Below, piece after piece: positions 56,301 to 64,000 of a stretch of DNA of 64,000 nucleotides. The stretch's first letter is position 1; each line of letters opens with the position of its first letter. The translations under genes and the position numbers were made by a program. The DNA comes from Malachius bipustulatus (taxonomy: Eukaryota; Arthropoda; Insecta; Coleoptera; Melyridae): positions 7,076,268-7,140,267 of the forward strand of contig OU342639.1 in NCBI GenBank assembly GCA_910589415.1, given 5' to 3'. Under the pieces are notes generated by a model. That model was not told where the DNA came from. It was given only the letters and a program-made list of their open reading frames with translations, and did not search any database.

Positions 56301-58014
56301 ACACTTCAACGGATAATAACCGAATCCTGTTAAGCGCATTACTGCCCACTATTATGCGAGTTAACCCGAAGCATTCGAATCTTCCACGTTCATGGCACGT
56401 GTACTCTACGACTACGGCACACCTCTCGTTCAGTTCATAGCCGTAGTCATTGTGCGCAAAGGTGTTATGCTTTACCAATCGTAAAAGAATAAATTATATT
56501 GCTTTTTGCAGGTGTGATAATTATAATTGTTTGTTCAATTGGTATACAGTGAGAGTAATTTTATTATTTTGCACACAAACATGGAAGTTGGCAACCATAA
56601 GCGTGCTCGCAAAAACTTCTGAATTAATTAATTCTAATTTGAACAAACCAGCACACGTCTATGAAATGTCCGCTACATGGTGAATCGCTTCTTGGAATTT
56701 CCTGTACAGAATTTCCAAATCACAGTATAGTTGTCTGCTTTGAAGATTTCAGTTTAATTCCTTCAAAAATGTGCTCATAAATTATTTCAGATAATAATAA
56801 AATAATGAAATTTTTTCAACTATCGTTAAGCTCAAATAATGTTCATCCAATCCTGTTAATTTAGCTTCAAAGTTTTTTCCATCTTACTTATACAGAGGGG
56901 TAAAAAAACAATTTTTTCAAAAATTCAAAAGGCAGAAGCTGCATTTTCAATTGCTGGAAAATGCATGATCTTGAACATTGAAAAAAATTTAACCTGTGAC
57001 GCATAGAGTCCAAATCCCCACCTTACTGAGTGAGGCGTGGGCGATATATTAAAGTTGCCTTTGGGCGAAAAAAGTTATAATACTTCTTATAATTTCTGAA
57101 TAAAAACTCAGGTGTCCGTTAATTCAATGTTCACAAGAGATGGAACACAAAAACAAATTAAAAAATCCTAATGATGTTCTTTTTTTTATTAGATTGTCCT
57201 AAACTTCTGTTACAGAATTACTAGAAGAAACTGTAATCACTCGTAATTTCTTTGGAAACATAATTTAAATCTTAGCTAATTCCCGAATAATGATAAATAT
57301 AATAATCATTTTAGAAAAAGTTTAAATTTTCTTCCCACTTTCAATAATTATTGTGTAATCTGAAGTTTTAAATAATTCCTAACAAGAAATTAAGAAATAG
57401 TGTTAGGGTAAAATCAATTTGATTACTTCTGCATTTAACCTGGCCTAACCATTGAAATGTTTTTCTTGACTTGACGATCCCTTAATATACCCATGTAACA
57501 TTCTTCCTACTTAATTGTTATTTGTTACCCCACTCATTTATCTTAATCCTCTCTGTACTATTTCCAATAATAATTTTATTTTAATTTTTTTTTGTAGGGT
57601 TTTTTTGAGGTTGAGAAGGAGTCGGAACTGGAATTGGGAAGTACTTACACTCTTGGAAATTGGAAAGATTTGCGTTCATTTTTGACATCCAAATCCAAGA
57701 AGGAAAAACCAAAGTTTTTGTATATTGGAGATAATCTAATTCAGGACATATATGCTCCTAGTTCACATGATTGTTGCGACACAGTTGCTATTTGTGAGGA
57801 GCTACTAGTCGAAAGAGGAAGATTTCCAATCAATCCACACTCAAAATATTTATTGTCTGAAAGGTGGGGATCTTACTTCAAATGCGAGACTGGAGAAGAC
57901 ACTTACTGGCTAAATTTAGTAAAAAAATATTCTAAGATGTCTTTTCCGAATTTAGAGTCAGTAACATGTTTACCGTTGGACTTTAAATACACACCGATTT
58001 ATAGTTTTTTTTAA
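51085..58014 (+). CDS. NT5DC1: 5'-nucleotidase domain-containing protein 1-like (HAD family), two exons
   Basis: Exon 1 is 51085-51933 (donor GTAAGT) and exon 2 is 57598-58014 (acceptor TTTTGTAG). The joined frame gives 421 residues; human NT5DC1 has 455. ATG 51085 is the first after an in-frame stop at 51058. HAD motif I is GFDLDNT with Asp28 and Asp30, motif II is MVTGSD with Thr237, the motif III lysine is Lys268 or 269 in AKKPGFF, and motif IV is YIGDNLIQDI with Asp328 and Asp333. The family blocks KASHGTNML and PGFF and the ending LPLDFKYTPIYSF also match. All catalytic positions are present, so a phosphohydrolase of the cytosolic 5'-nucleotidase superfamily is expected; its physiological substrate is not established. 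The 5664-base intron contains a piggyBac-like element and a Dong-like LINE. AATAAA at 58295 is a plausible polyadenylation signal. Confidence 0.94.
52289..53243. mobile_element. piggyBac-like non-autonomous element (955 bp) in the NT5DC1 intron
   Basis: The ends CCCGGGAGTGGTCGCTAGGT and complementary CACCTAGCGACCAATGCCGG-G are flanked by TTAA at 52285-52288 and 53244-53247. AGCGACCACT motifs recur internally near 52505 and 53198, as subterminal repeats. A TA-flanked MITE is nested at 52757-53131. No transposase. Confidence 0.87.
52757..53131. mobile_element. 375-bp mariner-type MITE nested in the piggyBac-like element
   Basis: The left end is CAGGGTGTTCGGTGATCGGA after TA. The right end is complementary (GTCCGATCACCAAACACCCTG) and followed by CA rather than TA, a probable transition. 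The interior is AT-rich and non-coding. Confidence 0.82.
53285..53347. repeat. (AAT)n array, left half of a split microsatellite
   Basis: About 20 AAT units with one interruption abut the 5' end of the Dong-like LINE. A shorter AAT array lies at its 3' side. Confidence 0.92.
53348..55945 (+). mobile_element. Dong/R4-like LINE with restriction-like endonuclease, inserted in (AAT)n
   Basis: A single open region, broken by stops and frameshifts, encodes a reverse transcriptase and a C-terminal restriction-like endonuclease, the layout of R2/R4-clade elements that lack the apurinic endonuclease. It is flanked on both sides by AAT repeats, the known target of Dong elements. It is 5'-truncated upstream of ARLKRYTRSNDRKNQNN. 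Confidence 0.82.
53358..55860 (+). pseudogene. Dong/R4-like polyprotein (RT plus RLE), degenerate
   Basis: Blocks in order: TQNWKCPGPDKLHNYWYKQF, NPANYRPITCLST, IAYIDYKKAFDMIPHSWL (palm Asp), GIFQGDALSALWFCLSLNPL, NIDDIKIYTS (the xxDD motif), LYKYLGFQQSFKLNHTEIK and SRKEGGRGIIDV. A zinc knuckle CRKCQQFPETIDHITSGC follows, then the nuclease core HNRPDITLVN...IIDIAVQ with YAEKKTKY, and a tail QAQKATIL. Inactivating changes are TGA near 53867, TAA near 54539 and frameshifts near 55115, 55505 and 55705. It would nick DNA and prime reverse transcription at (TAA)n sites. Confidence 0.85.
55946..55962. repeat. (AAT)n array, right half
   Basis: Five to six AAT units lie between the Dong-like element and the minus-strand LINE fragment. 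They sit exactly where the 3' tail of that LINE is expected. Confidence 0.85.
55963..56250 (-). mobile_element. 5'-truncated LINE fragment (CR1/Jockey-like RT end)
   Basis: The minus frame reads MGIITIIYDCRLRFEEHVSL, LVKKSYLVLRQLYRNRKFLD and FHLRKKLCETL, matching the 'DLGVxxDxxLxFxxHV...K' and 'LRKxLCExL' blocks after the RT palm. It ends in AGGCAATTTATTATT toward lower coordinates. It lies within the NT5DC1 intron, antisense to that gene. Confidence 0.75.
56256..57597. other. NT5DC1 intron remainder
   Basis: No element recognised. It ends in a T-rich polypyrimidine tract and TTTTGTAG acceptor at 57590-57597. Confidence 0.55.
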
Positions 58015-58590
58015 AATTGCCTTGCAGTAGTGGTGCTATAACTTAGGGACCTGATTTTTAATTTTTACACACTAATGCACATATTGATCAATGTTTAAAT
58101 CCTGGGGTTATACTTGCTCTTATCCCATATTGATTATATTTAAACTCTGGTTTAAATTATATTATCTATTTACTATAAACTTTGACCATATTCCATTTAA
58201 CCGCAAGTATTATTTAACAAACCCTGGGATTAAATTTTATTGATGAATACGGGCCTAGGTGAGGTTGATTCGGTTAGACGTTTCAGGTTATGGAAATAAA
58301 AAGTAGAAGTGAGTAAATAGTTAATTTACTAATTACCATTATTAATAACAAAATTGGCAGTTTTGTACATTCACCTAAAAATTATCCTCTCATAAATCAT
58401 TACGGAAATAAACAATTTCCGTACTGAGGTAGGTATGTAATTCTGGTCAGATTTATTGCCATGTGATTGTGTAATTTTTTGTTTGAAAAATTGTTAAATA
58501 TTTTTGATACCTATAATAGTTATGTAAGTAAATGATTCTCATATAAAAAGTTCTACCGAGTAAGTTCTGGATGTGGCGCTACATTACATA
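58015..58590 (+). other. 3' flank of NT5DC1
   Basis: It contains a diverged inverted-repeat end (GATGAATACGGG at about 58242) related to 36776, and a candidate AATAAA at 58295-58300 about 280 bases after the stop codon. Confidence 0.5.
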
Positions 58591-59336
58591 CAGGGTGTCC
58601 CAAGATTTCTTTATCAAGGGATATCCGCGTTATTTAAAAAAATAAACAAATGAAATTCGGGAAATTTCAACCATGCCCCTAAGGCTTTGCAGCTGCACCC
58701 TCAATGCCCCTTTACGCCTTTCCACCCCTAAGTAATCATCCCCTACTTTTTTTTTTCAAATGACGCCCCCATATTTTTTTTGCTCGGCAGGATTGTTGAC
58801 TTCTTTCTGAATACATTGTCACACGATTTTTTTAAATCGAGACATATCTAGCACGCCGAAAACAATATAATATCAAAACAAACGAGGGTTGCCAAGGAGT
58901 TGCAATTGCTTGTTTTTTGTGTTAATGTTTCCTCCAACCACCTTAACTAGTAATACCGGTGTTACTGGTATAGGCGTTAATAATAATAATTGCTTCTGTG
59001 ATTTTAATGTCATATTAAATGTTAATTGTTATTCCTTGACAACCCTCGTTTGTTATGATATTGTATTGTTTTCGACGTGCTAGATATCTCTCGATTTAAA
59101 AAATCCGATGACATTGTATTCAAAAAGAAGCCAACAATCCTGCCGAGCAAAAAAAATATGGGGGTGTCATTTGAAAAAAAAAGTAGGGGATGATAACTTA
59201 GGGGTGGAAAGGCGTAAAGGGGCATTGAAGGTGCAGCTGCAAAGCCTTAGGGGTATGGTTGAAATTTCCCTAATTTCATTTGTTTATTTTTTAAATTACG
59301 CGGATATCCCTTCATAAAGAAATCTTGGGACACCTG
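58591..59336. mobile_element. 746-bp TA-flanked mariner-type MITE
   Basis: CAGGGTGTCCCAAGATTTCT and the complementary end AAATCTTGGGACACCTG are flanked by TA (58589-58590, 59337-59338). Arms of about 310 bases are highly similar, including GCAGCTGCA, TTTACGCCTTTCCACCCC and GCTCGGCAGGATTGTTG. The short centre contains AATAATAATAATTG. No coding capacity. Confidence 0.92.
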
Positions 59337-59338
59337 TA

Positions 59339-60454
59339 TATCCCAGCCTTGAATTAATTTTTATTACGCTATTAATACTGAATTTATTTCTTATTTTAAA
59401 TGGCATGTTTCATTTAAAGTTTCTCTTATTTTATCAATCTCTGCCAAGTGTGAAGTCCTAAGTTCGAAGCTGCACATTTCCTAGCCATACCGAAAATGAC
59501 TCTTGTTGTTTGTAACTTTAAATGCTCATTATCCCTGATATTTTGTGATACTTCGTGTATTATTAAGAATAGTTTATTTTTGTATTGTCTTTGAGGTTGT
59601 TTAGTTTAGTATTTTTTGTTTTGTGTGTGTTATCCTTGAGGTTGTTTAATTGTGTTCCTAATAAATCATTGTTTTTGAATAAAAACCTTGTTTTTGTTAA
59701 TTTTTCCACCAAAAATTAAATTCATTATCAATGTACCTAATTCCAAGTTGCAACACAACAAAAAAATTTAAGTTTTGTATGTTTAGTTTTTATTTAACTT
59801 CAAGATTACACTCATAAACCTTGATAACTTCATAATCTAGGCCTCAATTTTGTAGGTGTTGATTTTTCGATATCTCGAGTTAATAAACTTTCAGAAGTTG
59901 CTTTGGCAACTTTCATAATATCCCGAGGTATATTTACAAGGCAATAAAACAAAATGAATTATTAGTCCTTGTTACAAATGTCCACTTGTCAAGTGTCAAG
60001 TACGAGTTCCAAAATCGGCATTATAGACTTTTTTGATCCTCTTAATTATGTGGTTAAATGCACATCTTGTTAAATTTTAAATTTAATGATATTATCTACA
60101 ATATTCCATTATTATACACAGAATTCACAAAATACTTTTGTGTACACAAAATTATTTGTTCTGATTGCTAATATAATAAATAAAAAAAGTTAATCATAAT
60201 AAATTAAAATGAATTTTATGTCTCTACCTACATCTAAAAAGCAACAGGCTAGCCTGCTTACTGCTTCACGGAGATATATTTTGTTTTCATATGCTCATCC
60301 ATCATATGCATATCAACTCCTATAATATAATATAACTATACAGGGTGACCCAGCTCATTTGAAGCGGTCTCTGTGAACCAAACGATGGATTAAAAAAAAA
60401 AATTTGCAAATCAAGTACAGGATCACAATGGCCATTATTTAAAATTATTTTGGA
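59339..60454. other. AT-rich non-coding sequence
   Basis: No gene recognised. CAGGGTGACCCAGCTCATTT at 60341 looks like another isolated mariner-type end. Confidence 0.45.
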
Positions 60455-60910
60455 CTATACAGAGTGTCCCATTTCATTTTTAGATTGTTTGAGAAGAAAA
60501 AATAAGATTGGCTTTTACAGTTGGTGCTTGAATTGAGAAGTTCGTGAGTTATAAACAAGTGAAAATCGCAATTTTTGAAGTTCAAGGCCCTGTACAACGA
60601 AAACGTATGAAGATAGAGAAAAACGGCTTACATATGTCCCTATTTTAACTTTTCATGTACTATCCTATGATGTAGATGAAATGTTTATACAGGGTGATAA
60701 AAAATTTGAAAAATTCTGAGATTTCTCCACACGTCGCCAAATAAAAAAATCAAAGACAGTACAAATGTTTCTACATCATAGGATAGTACATAAAAAGTTA
60801 AAATAGGGACATGTAAGCCGTTTTTCTCTACCTTCAGCCGTTTTCGTTGTACATCTTGAGTACTTGAACTTCAAAAATGACGATTTTCACTTGTTAACTT
60901 TTTACTTTAT
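60455..60910. repeat. Inverted-repeat element with an inner mariner-like end
   Basis: CAGAGTGTCCCATTTC after TA at about 60455 starts the left side. Arms 60545-60690 and 60765-60905 are complementary (AGTACATAAAAAGTTAAAAT, ACGGCTTACATATGTCCC-type blocks). CAGGGTGATAAAAAATTTG in the middle suggests a second end. Shares sequence with 44540-44590. The right terminus is missing. Confidence 0.65.
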
Positions 60911-61198
60911 AATTTATCCAAGTCCCCTGATTTTATTTTTTTAATGAAAAAGTATTCAGTTAGCCCGGAATTTTAAGGACAGTAAATTTTTTTTAAATAA
61001 ATTGAGCCTCTAAAAATGGATTTAAAAATAAAACAAAAATTACCAAGAAAAATTCGTATAAAACAATTAAAAGTAAAATATAAATACCTATAGGTAAATA
61101 TATTATATATAATTATAATTTATATTATAATATATATATTTATTTATTTAAATAATATATTTAATTATAAGTTATAATTATATTAAACTATTAATATA

Positions 61199-61960
61199 CA
61201 GGGTGTTTCTTAATAACATATGCTAATACTTCAAAGTGTGATTCCTCAGTTCATTTTATGAAGAAAAGTTCGTCATATGAACGTATGCCCGCAAGGGTTT
61301 TAATTTTTTCTACAAGGTGTTGAATTTTTGATTTTTTACGAGTTATTTTTTATTATTTACGAAAATAATTTACATATTTTTCTCAAATTTGGCATGTCTT
61401 TATAGAATAAAAAACCACATATTTTGATTGGAAAAGTTTTCTATTGACGCCACCAGTGGCGTCCCTACAAACATGTCCTCTGGTATCTTTTTTCAAAAAA
61501 ATTGGTGCGCCACTGACATTTGGCCATACGGATATTATTTCTGATTAGCTTGGTCAATTCTACATGAAAATGGTCTCTTGCGTTTTTCATGTCGGACGCA
61601 CTATTCTTGACCAAAACAATTAAATTAAAATTATATTAACTTAACAAAATTAGCGAATAATATTTATTTTATTTTGAAAACAAAAAATATCAGAGTGGAT
61701 CAATAGAAAATATTTTCTAATTGGAATATAATGTGGTTATTTAATGAAAATATAAGTCCATTAAGTCATGCTAAAATTGAAAAAAAAATACCTAAACCAT
61801 TTTCGGAGATCAAATAACTCTTATAAAAAAAAAACTCAACACCCTGTAGAAAAAATATTATGCCGTTGTGGACATAATTATGTTCATATTAACTTTTTTT
61901 CATAAAATGACCCGAGGTATCACATCCTGAAGTTTTAGCTTGTTATTAGGAAACACCCTG
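61199..61960. mobile_element. 762-bp TA-flanked mariner-type MITE
   Basis: CAGGGTGTTTCTTAATAACA and the complementary end TGTTATTAGGAAACACCCTG are flanked by TA (61197-61198, 61961-61962). Inverted similarity continues with AGTTCGTCATATGAACGTAT-like and CAAGGTGTTGA blocks. The centre contains GCCACCAGTGGCGTCCCTAC. No ORF. Confidence 0.9.
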
Positions 61961-61972
61961 TATATTTATATA

Positions 61973-63177
61973 CAATGTGTTTCTAAATGGAGTACCATAA
62001 ATTAGAGGACTTGTAGATAAAGTTAAAAGAATACGAAAATGTAGGAAATTTTTTCTTCGAAAAGGCTTTATTGATGAGATACAGGGTGTTAAAGAGTCGA
62101 CCGACAGACCACTCTTTTGTTAATATTTGTTGAAACAATAACCCAACTGAGACAATTTTTTGTGTGTAACAACAAGTTATAAAGAGCAATAATCAGACAA
62201 ATTTTCGGTTTATTTCAATAAGCCAGTGGCGTAGAAACAGGGGTCGTTTGACACTTTTCACTCTTTAAAAAAGTAAGGGCTAGGTTTTTTGATGTCTTAT
62301 TACTTTTTTCTGAATCAACGGTCTTTTTGCAATAAAAAAGCCATACTTGTTTAATTTGCCCAGAGGCGTCCGTTTTTGAGATATTTGCAATTTTGTGTCA
62401 AAAAAAAAAAAAAAAATGCATTTGAACGATTATCAAATCAACCAAAAATAATGTTTTCGTTGGAGCAGCGTTTAAATGCATGTGTACGTGCAAACGGAGG
62501 ACACTTCGAGCAATATTAGATAATCATTAGGTAATTTTATGTTAGGTATGTTTTGTTCAATTACTTATATGTTTTGTTATGTGTTGAATAGTTTTCTTGA
62601 CAATAAATATTATTTAATTTTCACTTCGGATATGAAATGTCAAACTGACAAGTAAGTCCAAAAATTAGTTTATTTAAATTTCAAAGCTACCTTCACAATT
62701 TTAATAAATGAAATTTGTAAGTGTATTTTACATAAAGCGACTGACGTCCTGACACAAAATTGCAAATATCCCAAAAACGGACGCCTCTGGGCAAATTAAA
62801 CAAGTATGGCTTTTTTATTGTAAAAAGACCGTTGATTCAGAAAAAAGTAATAAGACATCAAAAAACCTAGCCCTTACTTTTTTAAAGAGTGAAAAGTGTC
62901 AAACGACCCCTGTTTCTACGCCACTGGCTTATTGAAATAAACCGAAAATTTGTCTGATTATTGCTCTTTATAACTTGTTGTTACACACAAAAAAATGTCT
63001 CAGTTGGGTTATTGTTTCAACAAATATTAACAAAAGAGTGGTCTGTCGGTCGACTCTTTAACACCCTGTATCTCATCAATAAAGCCTTTTCGAAAAAAAA
63101 TTTTCCTACATTTTCGTATTTTTTTAACTTTATCTACAAGTCCTCCAATTTATGGTACTCCATTTAGAAACACCTTG
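61973..63177. mobile_element. 1205-bp mariner deletion derivative with ~430-bp inverted arms
   Basis: Arms 61973-62402 and about 62750-63177 are almost identical inverted copies ending CAATGTGTTTCTAAATGGAG and complement, flanked by TA. Between them, plus strand 62419-62520 encodes AFERLSNQPKIMFSLEQRL and NACVRANGGHFEQY then a stop: the last 33 residues of a mariner transposase. A half copy lies at 15612-16353. Confidence 0.9.
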
Positions 63178-63190
63178 TATAATAAATATA

Positions 63191-64000
63191 CAGGCTGTCC
63201 CATAATTACCGTGCAATACTGAAACAGCAGATTCTATTTTCAAAAATATGATAAAAAGTTCCTATAAAAATATGCCGAGAAATGCTTCCTAAGGGGGCTA
63301 CAGCCCCCGAAAGGGGAGCCCATGAAGATGGTTTTTATTTAATACCTTCGAACCAGTTCAAAATTAATTCCCAAAAGGAAATTTTGGGAATTTATCAAAC
63401 TTTTTATGGACAATAAGATGCAATTGCAAAAATTTTAAAATTTCCATCAGGGGGGGGGGGGCAGATAGGTGAAGAGTGAGGTTAAAACCACCTTAACTTT
63501 TTTTGTACGTACCTCGTGCAGGATTTGATATCAGATTATGAAATGTTGAAGATTTTTACACAAAAAAGGTCGTCTTGTTGAATTTCGATAACATACACCG
63601 TTTTCGCTTAAAATCGACTTGAAAATTACCTTACATGGCATAAAAATTCATAATGAAACACAACTAGAGAAAAAGTTTCAGGTCAGTTTTTTTTTTACTT
63701 GAGCAACTGCTCGAAATGATTTCCATTTTGGTCAACGCATAATCGTGCCCGACGACTCAGAGCTCTAGAAGCTCTCAAAATTTGGAATCGGTTCCTTTTA
63801 ATTTTATTGGCAGCTACATTTTTAGCTCGATTTTTAGATTCCCCCAAAAATAAGTCTAGAGGGTTTAAGTCGGGAGATCGGGCTGGCAAAGCTATGGACC
63901 CGTTACGACTGATCCATCGATCGGGAAAGTTCTCATTCAGCCATTGTCTGGCATTTCGCGCATAATAAGCTGGCGCCCCATCATGCTGATACCACATCAT
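63191..64000 (-). mobile_element. Mariner element, partial (runs off the window)
   Basis: The element starts CAGGCTGTCCCATAATTACC after TA (63189-63190). About 500 bases of terminal and untranslated sequence precede the transposase end. A (G)10 run lies near 63452. The other terminus is outside the window. Confidence 0.85.
63695..64000 (-). CDS. Mariner transposase (DD41D), C-terminal part
   Basis: The visible 101 residues read YQHDGAPAYYARNARQWLNE (second catalytic Asp), FPDRWISRNGSIALPARSPD, LNPLDLFLG (third Asp) and end DQNGNHFEQLLK before TAA at 63695-63697. There are 41 residues between the two catalytic Asp positions, as in rosa-type mariners. The frame is open to the window edge, so this copy may be younger than the one at 5692-6487. 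LFLGESKN is odd where most relatives have FFLWG, hinting at some decay. The N-terminal half is not in the window. Confidence 0.88.
   Translation of the reverse strand: MMWYQHDGAPAYYARNARQWLNENFPDRWISRNGSIALPARSPDLNPLDLFLGESKNRAKNVAANKIKRNRFQILRASRALSRRARLCVDQNGNHFEQLLK

Overview
This window looks like AT-rich nuclear DNA of an insect. Two host genes with spliced, insect-type exons are recognisable, surrounded by a dense, multiply nested population of eukaryotic transposable elements: Tc1/mariner, PIF/Harbinger, piggyBac-like and hAT-like TIR elements, several LINE clades, a tRNA-derived SINE and a solo LTR. I cannot fix the order of insect from sequence alone. There are no operons, Shine-Dalgarno sites, CRISPR arrays or rRNA genes.

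Host genes. On the minus strand, positions 39282-47375 hold a complete COP9 signalosome subunit 2 gene (CSN2, 'Alien'). It has eight coding exons, all GT-AG and phase-consistent, giving 446 residues. On the plus strand, 51085-58014 hold a two-exon gene for an NT5DC1-type HAD-family cytosolic 5'-nucleotidase-domain protein of 421 residues. The two genes are divergent, with about 3.7 kb between their start codons. Their long introns and flanks are filled with mobile elements.

Left part (1-39 kb). This is mostly gene-free. It contains a long-TIR mariner (4942-8168) that split a 143-bp tandem repeat and was itself hit by a LINE. A (CT)n microsatellite follows, then a mariner-derived half element (15612-16353) and a 1681-bp near-perfect foldback element (16644-18324). 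A LINE with ORF1, endonuclease and reverse transcriptase (about 21.4-25.9 kb) is interrupted by a 988-bp solo LTR. Further right are a SINE with a 12-bp target duplication (30828-31099), a TA-flanked inverted-repeat element (32677-33206), a PIF/Harbinger remnant carrying a nested DUF4780-type LINE (33527-35449), piggyBac-like MITEs and a LINE deletion derivative (37.2-37.9 kb).

Right part (39-64 kb). Intron 3 of CSN2 contains a LINE reverse-transcriptase fragment split by an unclassified 3380-bp element with ~38-bp TIRs and a ~7-bp target duplication. The intergenic region holds two inverted copies of one ~370-bp MITE. The NT5DC1 intron holds a piggyBac-like element with a nested mariner-type MITE, and a Dong/R4-like LINE sitting inside an (AAT)n tract that appears to be the tail of an older LINE. 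From 58.6 kb to the window end, TA-flanked mariner-type elements follow one another almost without gaps, ending in a partial mariner with an open transposase frame.

The main story is insertion archaeology: in at least four places, removing an insert plus one target-site copy restores the host element's reading frame or repeat period.
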